37,613 nucleotides of DNA, taken from assembly GCA_028869005.1 (NCBI GenBank), contig JAGWTJ010000004.1, positions 1 through 37,613 on the forward strand. Reading direction: 5' to 3'. A program made the translations under genes and the position numbers. Each line of letters begins with the position of its first letter. Within the stretch, counting starts at the first letter, position 1. Below are positions 16,961 to 24,847 of the stretch, in pieces. Under the pieces are notes generated by a model. That model had not been told where the DNA came from. It did not search any database and saw nothing but the letters and a program-made list of their open reading frames with translations. This DNA comes from Burkholderiales bacterium (lineage in GTDB: Bacteria > Pseudomonadota > Gammaproteobacteria > Burkholderiales > Burkholderiaceae_C).

Positions 16961-17309
16961 TCGCGACGTGCGCCTGTACGTCGAGGACATGCTCGAGTTC
17001 TGCGAGCGCGCCATGCGCTACGCGAGCGGCTACGGTCTCGAGGCCTTGCTCGCCGACACCATGCGCTACGACGCGGTCCTGCGCAACCTCGAACTGATCG
17101 GCGAGGCTTCGACCCATGTCGGCAGCGCGCAACGAGCGCTGGCTCCGGCGATTCCATGGCGACAGATCGTCGGCACCCGCAACCGCGTGGCACATGCTTA
17201 CCTAGGCATATCGCCAGCCACGGTGTGGGACATCGTGACCGTGGAACTGCCGAGCCTGCACGCCGCTCTGCTCGAATTGTTGGGGCAGCTGCCCGAAGCC
17301 CACGCCTGA
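16944..17309 (+). CDS. hepT: HEPN-domain RNase toxin (HepT, DUF86 family)
   Basis: A 121-residue all-helical HEPN/DUF86 protein. The catalytic RX4HXY motif is intact as R79, H84 and Y86 in GTRNRVAHAYLGIS. H84 and R79 would form the RNase site at the dimer interface, and Y86 is the residue AMPylated by MntA in characterised pairs. The family cleaves RNA, including tRNA in studied cases, and causes growth arrest when freed from the antitoxin. IPWRQIVGTRN is the usual lead-in to the motif. The start ATG 16944 overlaps the mntA stop region by 17 bp, implying coupled translation. It is followed after 45 bp by convergent prfC. Confidence 0.9.
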   Translation: MPSTSDRDVRLYVEDMLEFCERAMRYASGYGLEALLADTMRYDAVLRNLELIGEASTHVGSAQRALAPAIPWRQIVGTRNRVAHAYLGISPATVWDIVTVELPSLHAALLELLGQLPEAHA

Positions 17310-17354
17310 CCCGGCGCGTCGGGATTGCGGCATTGCTCGCTCGGGGCGAGCGCC

Positions 17355-18998
17355 TCACCCCTCGAGCTGCTTCTGGAACACCAGCCCCGCGTGCTCGCGC
17401 AGCGCGTGAAAGCGGATCTTCGGCCAGTTCTCCTGCATCGCGCGCAGCTCGCCGGCGTATTCCAGCAGCACGCAGGGCGCGTCGACCGCATCGAGCGCCA
17501 CGCGGTGCGCATTGCCGTCGATGAAGCGCTGGAGCTCGCGCAGGTCGGCGGCGGCACCCTCGCCGGTTTCACTCGTGACCCAGCGCGCGACGTTGTAGCG
17601 CGCCGGCAGCACACGCGCCTTGACGCCGTACTCGTGCTCGAGGCGATGCGCCACGACCTCGAACTGCAGCTGCCCGACCGCACCCAGCAGCAGCGCGCCG
17701 CCGGCGACCGGGCGGAAGACCTGGATCGCGCCTTCCTCGCCGAGCTGTGTGAGGCCCGCGCGCAACTGCTTGGTCCTGAGCGGATCGGCGACCTCGACGG
17801 CGCGGAACATCTCCGGCGCGAAGAACGGCAGCCCCGTGAACTGCAGCGCCTCGCCTTCGGTGAGCGTGTCGCCGAGCTGCAGCACGCCGTGGTTCGGGAT
17901 GCCGATGATGTCGCCGGCGTAGGCTTCGTCGAGCAGTTCGCGGCGCTGCGACAGGAAGCTCACGACGCTATTGGGGCGCAGCTCCTTGCCCGAGCGCACG
18001 ACCTTCAGGCGCATGCCGCGCACGAAGCGGCCGCTGGCCACGCGCAGGAAGGCGATGCGGTCGCGGTGCGCCGGGTCCATGTTGGCCTGGATCTTGAAGA
18101 CGACGCCGCTGAACCTGTCTTCGGTCGGCTGCACCGTGCGTTGCAGCGCGGGCTTCGGGCCGGGTGGCGGCGCCAGGTCGACCAGCGCGTCGAGCACCTC
18201 CTGCACGCCGAAGTTGTTGATCGCCGAGCCGAAGAACATCGGCGTCTGGCGGCCGGCGAGGAACTCGGCCTCGTCGAAGGCGGGCGCCGCTTCGCGCACG
18301 AGGTGCACCTCGCCCGCGGCGTGCTCGTAGTCGACGCCGAAGCGCGCCGCGAGCTGCGGGTTGCCGATGCCTTCGACGATCTCGTCGCCGGCGTCCTTCA
18401 AGCGATCCTCGCCGGCCTTGAAGACGCGCATCTGGTCGCGCCGGAGGTCGAGCACGCCGCCGAAGTTGCGGCCCATGCCGACCGGCCACGTAAAGGGCAC
18501 GACGCTCATGCCGAGCTCGCGCTCGATCTCGTCGAACAGGTCGAGCGGCGCCTTGACCTCGCGGTCCATCTTGTTGACGAAGGTGAGGATCGGCGTCGAG
18601 CGCGCGCGGCACACCTGCAGCAGGCGCCGCGTCTGCGGCTCGACGCCGTTGGCCGCGTCGATCACCATCAGCGCCGCGTCGACGGCGGTGAGCACGCGGT
18701 AGGTGTCCTCGCTGAAGTCCTGGTGGCCGGGCGTGTCGAGCAAATTGACGACGCAGTCGCGGTACTCCATCTGCATCACGCTGGAGGCGACCGAGATGCC
18801 GCGCTGTTTCTCGATCTCCATCCAGTCGCTGGTGGCATGGCGGCTGGCCTTGCGCGCCTTGACGGACCCGGCGATCTGGATCGCACCCGAGAACAGCAGC
18901 AGCTTCTCGGTCAGCGTGGTCTTGCCGGCGTCGGGGTGGGAAATGATGGCGAAGGTTCTTCTGCGCCGGACCTGATCGTCTATGGCGGCGTTGGACAT
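17355..18998 (-). CDS. prfC: Peptide chain release factor 3
   Basis: A 547-residue translational GTPase RF3, which recycles RF1/RF2 from the ribosome after termination. The G domain motifs are G1 SHPDAGKTTLTEKLL (about 20-34), switch region QRGISVASSVMQMEY, G3 LLDTPGHQDFSEDTY and G4 TFVNKMDRE. The RF3-specific domains II and III follow (DRFSGVVFKIQANMDPAHRDRIAFLRVASG, FAPEMFRAVEVADPLRTKQL, VGQLQFEVVAHRLEHEYGVK). Slightly longer than the 529-residue E. coli protein. ATG 18998 has GAGAAGG upstream at suitable spacing. It is divergent from the TetR gene across 160 bp that includes the operator at 19120-19143. Confidence 0.97.
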   Translation of the reverse strand: MSNAAIDDQVRRRRTFAIISHPDAGKTTLTEKLLLFSGAIQIAGSVKARKASRHATSDWMEIEKQRGISVASSVMQMEYRDCVVNLLDTPGHQDFSEDTYRVLTAVDAALMVIDAANGVEPQTRRLLQVCRARSTPILTFVNKMDREVKAPLDLFDEIERELGMSVVPFTWPVGMGRNFGGVLDLRRDQMRVFKAGEDRLKDAGDEIVEGIGNPQLAARFGVDYEHAAGEVHLVREAAPAFDEAEFLAGRQTPMFFGSAINNFGVQEVLDALVDLAPPPGPKPALQRTVQPTEDRFSGVVFKIQANMDPAHRDRIAFLRVASGRFVRGMRLKVVRSGKELRPNSVVSFLSQRRELLDEAYAGDIIGIPNHGVLQLGDTLTEGEALQFTGLPFFAPEMFRAVEVADPLRTKQLRAGLTQLGEEGAIQVFRPVAGGALLLGAVGQLQFEVVAHRLEHEYGVKARVLPARYNVARWVTSETGEGAAADLRELQRFIDGNAHRVALDAVDAPCVLLEYAGELRAMQENWPKIRFHALREHAGLVFQKQLEG

Positions 18999-19119
18999 CG
19001 ATACGGCCTTCTCGTGGGGTGCGAACACGGGCCTGCGCCGCGCAGGCGGCGGCGGGCCGGCGCCGGCGCGGGCACCGGTGACCCGAAGGCGCGCATGGTA
19101 TCCGGGCAGGCGAGTACAC

Positions 19120-19143
19120 TGGTAAGTATTCAATAACTTACCA
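19120..19143. promoter_or_regulatory. Palindromic operator, probable TetR-family binding site
   Basis: Perfect 8-bp arms TGGTAAGT (19120-19127) and ACTTACCA (19136-19143) surround the AT-rich 8-bp spacer ATTCAATA, a 24-bp dyad centred 27 bp before the TetR start. It stands out as strikingly AT-rich in a GC-rich chromosome. Size and position fit an autoregulatory site at the promoter of the regulator-efflux operon. The spacer may contribute a -10 element. Confidence 0.75.
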
Positions 19144-19158
19144 AGACGACGCTCCAGC

Positions 19159-19761
19159 ATGCCGCTCCGACTGCCCACCGAGGAACGCCAGGCCGGCATC
19201 GTGGCCGCGGCGCTGCACCTGGCTCGCGAGTCGAGCCCGGCACTGATCACCAGCGGCGACATCGCCGCGCAGATCGGCGTCACGCAGGGCGCCCTGTTCA
19301 AGCACTTCCCGACCAAGGACGCGATCTGGCTGGCCGCCATGCGCTGGGCGCGCGAAGAACTGCTGGCGCGGCTGCAGTCGGCCGCGACGTCCGCGGCGCC
19401 GCCGCCGACGCAGGCGCTGGCGGCGATGTTCCGCGCCCACGTCGAGTTCATCATCGCCCACCCGGGCGTGCCGCGGCTGATCTTCCACGAACTGCAGCAA
19501 CCGGCCGACTCGCCGACCAAGCGCGAGGTGCGCGCGCTGCTGCAGGGCTACCGCCGGCTGCTGCTGGACACGCTGGCGCAGGCATCGGAGCAGCGCCTGC
19601 TGGGCCCGGACGTCGATGCCGAGGCCGCCGCCACCAGCTTCATCGGCCTGGTGCAGGGGCTGCTGATGCAGTCGATGCTGAGCGGCCGCGTAGCCGCCAT
19701 GCGGGCGCAGGCCGAGCGCGTCTTCGCGCTGTACCTGCGCGGCCTCGGAGCGGCCGCATGA
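19159..19761 (+). CDS. TetR/AcrR-family transcriptional regulator
   Basis: A 200-residue one-component regulator. The N-terminal helix-turn-helix is at about residues 27-50 (ITSGDIAAQIGVTQGALFKHFPTKDAIW, with the family FKHFPTK turn). The C-terminal helical domain (about 60-195) is the ligand-binding and dimerisation part and includes FIIAHPGVPRLIFHELQ. Probably a repressor of its own operon, with the palindrome at 19120-19143 as operator. The gene overlaps the membrane-fusion gene by ATGA (19758-19761), so regulator and transporter are made from one transcript. The inducing ligand is unknown, probably an exported toxic compound. Confidence 0.92.
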   Translation: MPLRLPTEERQAGIVAAALHLARESSPALITSGDIAAQIGVTQGALFKHFPTKDAIWLAAMRWAREELLARLQSAATSAAPPPTQALAAMFRAHVEFIIAHPGVPRLIFHELQQPADSPTKREVRALLQGYRRLLLDTLAQASEQRLLGPDVDAEAAATSFIGLVQGLLMQSMLSGRVAAMRAQAERVFALYLRGLGAAA

Positions 19762-20948
19762 AGCTCTCGCCGCCGGCCACGCGCCGGATCGTCCTCGTCG
19801 CGCTCGGCGCGGCGCTGGCGCTGGCGCTGGCCTTCGTGGCGCTGCGCTCGGGGCCGCTGGCGGCGACCCGCGTCGGCGTCGTGCAGGCTGTCGAAGGACG
19901 TCTCGAGCCAACGCTGTTCGGCGTCGGCAGCGTCGAGGCGCGCCGCAGCTACCTGATCGGCCCGACGGCGGCGGCGCGCGTGCGTTCGGTCGCGGTGGAC
20001 GTGGGCGACGCGGTGCGCGCCGGGCAGCCGCTGGCCGAGATGGACCCGGTGGACCTGGACCAGCGCGGGGCCGCGCTCGACGCTTCGATCGCCCGCGCCG
20101 CCAGCGCCACCGTCGCGGCCGAGGCGCAGCGCCGCGACGCGCTGGCGCGACACGAGCTGGCGGCAGCGAACGCGCGCCGCTATCGCGATCTGGGCGCGCA
20201 GGACTTCGTCAGCGCCGGCGCCGTCGAGGCGCGCCGGCAGGAGGAAGCGTCGGCCGAGGCCGCGCTCGGCGCAGCGCAGGCCAATCTGGCCGCGGCACGG
20301 CTGGACGAGCAGCGGCTCGCCTCGGAGCGCGCCGGGCTGCGCGTGCAGCGCGCCAGCGTGCGCCTGATCGCGCCCGACGACGCCGTCGTCACCAGCCGCG
20401 ACGCCGAGCCCGGCTCCACCGTCGTCGCCGGCCAGGCGGTGCTGAGGCTGGTCGCGCCGTCGTCGCTGTGGATCCGGGTCCGCTTCGACCAGGGGCGCTC
20501 CGCCGGGCTGGCGGCCGGGCTGCGGGCGCAGATCGTGCTGCGCTCGGACCCGGGGCGCACGCTGGCGGGCCGCGTGGCGCGCGTCGAACCGGTGAGCGAC
20601 AGCATCACCGAGGAGCGCATGGCGCAGGTGAGCCTGGAGCCGCCGCCGGCCGGCCTGTCGGTGGGCGAGATGGCCGAAGTCACTCTGACCTTGCCCGCCA
20701 CGGCGCGCTCGGTGCTGCTGCCCAACGCGGCGATCAGGCAGTTCGGCGGCCGCAGCGGCGTGTGGACGCTCGACGGCAAGGCGCTGCGCTTCGCCCCGGT
20801 GCGTCTGGGCCAGACCGGCGTCGACGGCCAGGTTCAGGTGCTGCAAGGCGTCGCCGCCGGCACGACGGTGGTCGTCTACAGCGACAGCGAACTCGGCCCC
20901 GACAGCCGCGTCCGCGTCGTCGATTCGCTCGTCGCCCGCCAGCCGTGA
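19758..20948 (+). CDS. Periplasmic adaptor (HlyD/membrane-fusion family) of an ABC exporter
   Basis: A 396-residue membrane-fusion protein. A single N-terminal anchor helix (about 10-30: IVLVALGAALALALAFVAL) is followed by a barrel-sandwich half (VRSVAVDVGDAVRAGQPLAEMDPVDL, about 74-99), a long helical hairpin or coiled coil (about 100-190, Ala/Arg/Glu rich), the second half-motif (LIAPDDAVVTSRDAEPGSTVVAGQAVLRLV) and a beta-barrel/MP domain to the end. It would link the inner-membrane ABC pair downstream to an outer-membrane channel, which is not in the window. It overlaps both neighbours by 4 bp (ATGA with TetR; GTGA with the permease). Confidence 0.9.
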   Translation: MKLSPPATRRIVLVALGAALALALAFVALRSGPLAATRVGVVQAVEGRLEPTLFGVGSVEARRSYLIGPTAAARVRSVAVDVGDAVRAGQPLAEMDPVDLDQRGAALDASIARAASATVAAEAQRRDALARHELAAANARRYRDLGAQDFVSAGAVEARRQEEASAEAALGAAQANLAAARLDEQRLASERAGLRVQRASVRLIAPDDAVVTSRDAEPGSTVVAGQAVLRLVAPSSLWIRVRFDQGRSAGLAAGLRAQIVLRSDPGRTLAGRVARVEPVSDSITEERMAQVSLEPPPAGLSVGEMAEVTLTLPATARSVLLPNAAIRQFGGRSGVWTLDGKALRFAPVRLGQTGVDGQVQVLQGVAAGTTVVVYSDSELGPDSRVRVVDSLVARQP

Positions 20949-22156
20949 TCAGCCTGGCCGGCCGCGACCTGCTGCACTCATGGGGCAAGTTCGTGCTGAC
21001 GAGTGTCGGCCTGGGCCTGCTGATCGGCGTCACGCTGACCATGGCCGGCGTGTACCGCGGCATGGTCGACGACGCGCGTGCGCTGCTGCGCAACAGCGGC
21101 GCCGACGTCTGGGTCGTGCAGCAGGACACCCAGGGTCCGTACGCCGAAGCGTCGAACCTGCACGACGACGTCGTGCGCAGCGTGCTCGGCCTGAGCGACG
21201 TGCAGCGCGCTGCCAACGTCACCTACCTGACGATGCAGGTGCGCCGCGCGTCGCGCAACGGCGCGGCCGGTGACGACGTGCGCGCGATGGTCGTCGGCTT
21301 CGAGCCCGGTCAGCCCGGTGAACCGGACTACCTGGTGGCGGGCCGGCGCGTCACGCGCAGCCACTACGAGGCGGTGGCCGACCTGCGCACCGGCTTCGCT
21401 TTAGGCGAGCGCGTCCGCATCCGCCGCCACGACTACACCGTGGTCGGGCTGACGCGGCGCATGGTGTCCTCGGGCGGCGACCCGATGGTCTTCATCCCGC
21501 TGGCCGACGCCCAGGAGGCGCAGTTCCTCAAGGACAACGACGCCATCCTGAACGAGCGTGCGCGCACGGCGGCCAATCCGGCGCTGAACCGGCCGGGCGT
21601 GCCCGGCCTGCTCGAGGCGGTGCAGGCCTCGCAGGCGAGCAACCGCTTCGTCAACGCCGTGCTGGTGCAGGTGCGGCCCGGCACCGACCCCGAACGCGTC
21701 GCCGCCCAGGTGCGCCGCTGGAAGCACCTGGAGGCCTTCACCGGCGCGCAGATGGAGAAGATCCTGATCGTCAAGCTGATCGCGACCTCGGCGCGGCAGA
21801 TCGGCATGTTCCTCGTCATCCTGGCGGTCGTCAGCGCCGCCGTCGTCGCCTTCATCATCTACACGATGACGCTGGGCAAGATCCGCGAGATCGCCGTGCT
21901 CAAGCTGATCGGCACACGCGACCGCACCATCGCCGGCATGATCCTGCAGCAGGCGCTGGGCCTCGGGCTGATCGGCTTCGTCGTCGGCAAGATCGCCGCC
22001 ACGCTGTGGGCGCCGGTGTTCCCGAAGTACGTGCTGCTCGAGTGGGGCGACGCCGTGGCGACGCTGGCGGCGGTGACGGCGGTGTGCGCGCTGGCGAGCA
22101 CGCTGGCCATCCGCGCGGCGCTCGCCGTCGATCCGGCGGCGGCCATCGGAGGCTGA
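20945..22156 (+). CDS. ABC transporter permease, FtsX/MacB-like
   Basis: A 403-residue inner-membrane permease with one N-terminal helix (about 13-37: KFVLTSVGLGLLIGVTLTMAG), a periplasmic domain of about 220 residues (NSGADVWVVQQDTQGPYAE onward) and three C-terminal helices (about 280-400), the FtsX/MacB-type topology. The conserved cytoplasmic coupling segment GKIREIAVLKLIGTRDRTI follows the second helix. Such permeases act as mechanotransmission exporters with an adaptor and an ATPase. The start is GTG 20945, overlapping the adaptor stop. Transported compound unknown. The trio also resembles DevBCA-type exporters. Confidence 0.9.
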   Translation: MISLAGRDLLHSWGKFVLTSVGLGLLIGVTLTMAGVYRGMVDDARALLRNSGADVWVVQQDTQGPYAEASNLHDDVVRSVLGLSDVQRAANVTYLTMQVRRASRNGAAGDDVRAMVVGFEPGQPGEPDYLVAGRRVTRSHYEAVADLRTGFALGERVRIRRHDYTVVGLTRRMVSSGGDPMVFIPLADAQEAQFLKDNDAILNERARTAANPALNRPGVPGLLEAVQASQASNRFVNAVLVQVRPGTDPERVAAQVRRWKHLEAFTGAQMEKILIVKLIATSARQIGMFLVILAVVSAAVVAFIIYTMTLGKIREIAVLKLIGTRDRTIAGMILQQALGLGLIGFVVGKIAATLWAPVFPKYVLLEWGDAVATLAAVTAVCALASTLAIRAALAVDPAAAIGG

Positions 22157-22157
22157 C

Positions 22158-22865
22158 GTGGGCACGCCCGGCATCCGCGTCGAAGGCCTGCGCAAACGCT
22201 ACGGCCGCGGCGCCACCGCCGTCGATGCGCTGAAGGACGTGAACATGACCGTCGACGCCGGCGAGGTCGTCGGCCTGATCGGCCCCTCCGGATCGGGCAA
22301 GAGCACGCTGCTCAAGTGCCTGGGCGCCGTCATCGAGCCGAGCGGCGGCAAGATGGTGCTGGGCGGCCAGACGATCTACGACGACGGCTGGCGCATCGGC
22401 GACCTGCGCGCGCTGCGGCGCGACCGCATCGGCTTCGTGTTCCAGGCGCCCTACCTGATCCCGTTCCTCGACGTCACCGACAACGTGGCGCTGCTGCCGA
22501 TGCTGGCCGGACAGCCCAACGACGAGGCGCGCGCGCGCTCGCGTGAACTGCTGGCGGCGCTCGAGGTCGACCATCGCGCACGCGCCCTGCCGTCGGAACT
22601 GTCCGGCGGCGAGCAGCAGCGCGTGTCGATCGCGAGGGCACTGGCGAACCGGCCGCCGGTGATCCTGGCCGACGAACCGACGGCCCCGCTGGACAGCGAG
22701 CGCGCGTTGGCGGTCGTGCGCATCCTCGACCAGATGGCGCTGCAGTACCGCACGGCGATCATCGTCGTCACGCACGACGAGAAGATCATTCCGTCCTTCC
22801 GGCGCCTGTACCGCATCCGCGACGGCCGCACGCACGAGGAGCGCGGCGAAGGACGCCGCCTCTGA
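22158..22865 (+). CDS. ABC transporter ATP-binding protein (LolD/MacB-like)
   Basis: A 235-residue nucleotide-binding subunit. Walker A is GPSGSGKST (about 40-48), the Q-loop is FVFQAPYLIPFLDV, the signature is LSGGEQQRVSIARALA, Walker B is PVILADEPTAPLDS and the switch His is in VVTHDEKI. The subfamily is that of LolD/MacB/FtsE-type ATPases pairing with FtsX/MacB-like permeases. Walker B is followed by APLDS where ANLDS is usual. The start is GTG 22158 behind GGAGG (spacing 5), just after the permease stop. It ends the TetR-adaptor-permease-ATPase operon. Confidence 0.95.
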   Translation: MGTPGIRVEGLRKRYGRGATAVDALKDVNMTVDAGEVVGLIGPSGSGKSTLLKCLGAVIEPSGGKMVLGGQTIYDDGWRIGDLRALRRDRIGFVFQAPYLIPFLDVTDNVALLPMLAGQPNDEARARSRELLAALEVDHRARALPSELSGGEQQRVSIARALANRPPVILADEPTAPLDSERALAVVRILDQMALQYRTAIIVVTHDEKIIPSFRRLYRIRDGRTHEERGEGRRL

Positions 22866-22952
22866 CGCTGCGAGCGCGCTGCTCTACGATAGGCCCGGCG
22901 TCTGGGCGCCTTCGACCGCACCACCGGCCACCGATCTTCACCGGCAACGCTC

Positions 22953-23321
22953 ATGTCCTACCTCGACGACCCGCGCGTGCTGTTCGCCGCCGAACGCACG
23001 CTGCTCGCCTGGCAGCGCACCGCCATCGCATTGATGGGCTTCGGCTTCGTCGTCGAGCGCTTCGGTCTGTTCCTGCGCATGGTGAGCAACCAGCCGCTGA
23101 GCCTGTCGCAGCGCGGCTTCTCGCTGTGGCTGGGCGTCGCGCTGCTGGTGCTCGGGGCCGGCGTGGTCGTCGTCTCGGCGCTGCAGTTCCGCACCGTGGT
23201 GCGCACCCTCGGCGAGAAGGAGATCCCGCGCGGCTACTGGCTCGCCCACGGCGTCTGGCTCAATTTCGCGCTCGCGCTGCTCGCGCTCGCGCTGGCGGTG
23301 CACTTCGTCGTCAGCGGCTGA
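22953..23321 (+). CDS. DUF202 (YidH-like) small membrane protein
   Basis: A 122-residue inner-membrane protein of the DUF202 family, function unknown. It has the family opening LAAERTLLAWQRTAIALMGFGFVVERF (about 11-37, ERTxLAWxRT core) and three hydrophobic segments (about 23-40, 59-80 and 97-119), with a cytoplasmic N-terminus likely. The 87-bp gap after the ABC ATPase suggests its own promoter, although none is clear. Confidence 0.88.
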   Translation: MSYLDDPRVLFAAERTLLAWQRTAIALMGFGFVVERFGLFLRMVSNQPLSLSQRGFSLWLGVALLVLGAGVVVVSALQFRTVVRTLGEKEIPRGYWLAHGVWLNFALALLALALAVHFVVSG

Positions 23322-23468
23322 AACGCGCGACGCCGTCGAAGCGCGCCGGCGAATCACTTCTTTACCGGCCGTGACACGACGCGCTGTTGCGTCGGGGGTA
23401 GAGTGGCCTGCCGCGCATCGCGCCGGCCTCGGCGCAGCGCCTACGGCCCACGCCGCAAGGACACAACC

Positions 23469-23966
23469 ATGCTCGACGAATTCCAAGACGCGGCCGTCGC
23501 CGCGCAGTCCGATCCGAGCCCTGACCCACCCAAGCGCAGATCGAATCCGATCCCGCGCCTCGTCGCCCGCATGTATGCGGCCAGCGACGCCGCGCTGCGG
23601 GCGCGCGTGCTGCAGCGGCTGCTCGATCCGCTGGGCACGCTCGGCATGGCCGCCGTCGCCGCCGGTGCGTTCGCGATCTTCGTGCAGCGCCGCGGCATCG
23701 ACGGCATCCGCGTCTCGCTCGACGACGTGAGCCGCTTCTCGGGCGAGCAGATCGCCGAACTGGCGCACTTCGTCTGGCAGGTCAGCCCGGAGGCGCTGCA
23801 GTCGGTGGCCAACGCCATCGTCGACAGCCCGGTGGGCCTCACCGCCTTCAGCGCGTCGGCCGCGGTGCTGCTGGTGCAGGCACTGGGGCGCATGCGACCC
23901 GGGGCGGTCGGCCCCGCAGGCGTTCAGCGCGACAGCCGCTTCACGCCCTCGAGCGGGCAGGCATAG
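23469..23966 (+). CDS. Uncharacterised membrane-associated protein
   Basis: A 165-residue protein that I do not recognise. An acidic/Pro-rich N-terminus (about 1-35) precedes a basic segment, then a hydrophobic stretch LGTLGMAAVAAGAFAIFV (about 57-74) and a second weaker one, VGLTAFSASAAVLLVQAL (about 122-139), suggesting two membrane passes around a short loop. ATG 23469 has AGGA eight bases upstream, and codon use matches neighbours. Its last 43 bp overlap the 3' end of convergent oxyR, so the C-terminal tail after about residue 152 is written in DNA shared with OxyR. The 147-bp gap upstream may hold a promoter. Confidence 0.7.
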   Translation: MLDEFQDAAVAAQSDPSPDPPKRRSNPIPRLVARMYAASDAALRARVLQRLLDPLGTLGMAAVAAGAFAIFVQRRGIDGIRVSLDDVSRFSGEQIAELAHFVWQVSPEALQSVANAIVDSPVGLTAFSASAAVLLVQALGRMRPGAVGPAGVQRDSRFTPSSGQA

Positions 23967-24847
23967 ATGCAGTTGCGCAGCGCCGCGATCGCCTCGTAGC
24001 GAGGAAAGGTGCGCCGCCACGCGAGCACGACGCGGCGCGTCGGCGGCGGCGGCACGAACTTGACGTAGCGCACGTGCGGCTGCGGCTCCTTGGGCACCGA
24101 CAGTTGCGGCACCACGGTCACGCCCATGCCCGAGGCCACCATGTACTTGATGGTCTCGAGCGAGCTGCCCTCGAAACTCTTGCGGATGCCCTCGGCATCG
24201 CTCGAGAAGTGCGCGTACTCGGGACAGACCTCGAGCACATGGTCGCGAAAGCAGTGCCCGGTACCGAGCAGCAGCATCGTCTCGTTCTTCAGCTCCTCGG
24301 CGCTGACGCTCTTGCGCCTGGCCAGCGGATGCTGCGCCGGCACCGCGGCCATGAACGGCTCGTCGTACAGCGGCGCCACCGCCAGACCCGTGTCGGGAAA
24401 CGGCTCGGCCAGGATCGCGCAGTCGAGCTCGCCGGTGCGCAGCATCTCGAGCAGCCGCGTCGTGAAGTTCTCCTGCAGCATGAGCGGCATCTGCGGCACG
24501 CGCTCGATCGCCTGGCGCACGAGGTCGGGCAGCAGATACGGCCCGATCGTGTAGATGATGCCCAGGCGCAGCGGACCGGTCACCGGGTCCTTGCCGAGCT
24601 TGGCGATCTCCTTGATCGCCGCCGCCTGCTCGAGCACCTGCTGCGCCTGGCGCACGATCTGCTCGCCGAGCGGCGTCACCGCCACCTCGGTGGTGCCGCG
24701 CTCGAAGAGCTTGACGTCGAGTTCCTCCTCGAGCTTCTTGATGGCCACGCTGAGCGTCGGCTGCGAGACGAAACAGGCCTCGGCGGCGCGCCCGAAGTGC
24801 CTCTCGCGCGCGACGGCGACGACGTACTTGAGCTCGGTCAGCGTCAT
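23924..24847 (-). CDS. oxyR: Hydrogen-peroxide-sensing regulator OxyR (LysR family)
   Basis: A 307-residue LysR-type regulator. The N-terminal winged HTH is at about 1-60 (YVVAVARERHFGRAAEACFVSQPTLSVAIKKLEEEL). The sensor domain holds GTGHCFRDHVLEVC, placing cysteines at 199 and 208, the same numbers as the peroxide-sensing disulfide pair of E. coli OxyR. It should therefore activate catalase/peroxidase-type genes on peroxide stress. The ATG start overlaps the dedA stop (TGA within ATGA), so its translation appears coupled to dedA. In Burkholderiales oxyR is commonly next to recG, which here lies just upstream of dedA. Confidence 0.96.
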   Translation of the reverse strand: MTLTELKYVVAVARERHFGRAAEACFVSQPTLSVAIKKLEEELDVKLFERGTTEVAVTPLGEQIVRQAQQVLEQAAAIKEIAKLGKDPVTGPLRLGIIYTIGPYLLPDLVRQAIERVPQMPLMLQENFTTRLLEMLRTGELDCAILAEPFPDTGLAVAPLYDEPFMAAVPAQHPLARRKSVSAEELKNETMLLLGTGHCFRDHVLEVCPEYAHFSSDAEGIRKSFEGSSLETIKYMVASGMGVTVVPQLSVPKEPQPHVRYVKFVPPPPTRRVVLAWRRTFPRYEAIAALRNCIYACPLEGVKRLSR

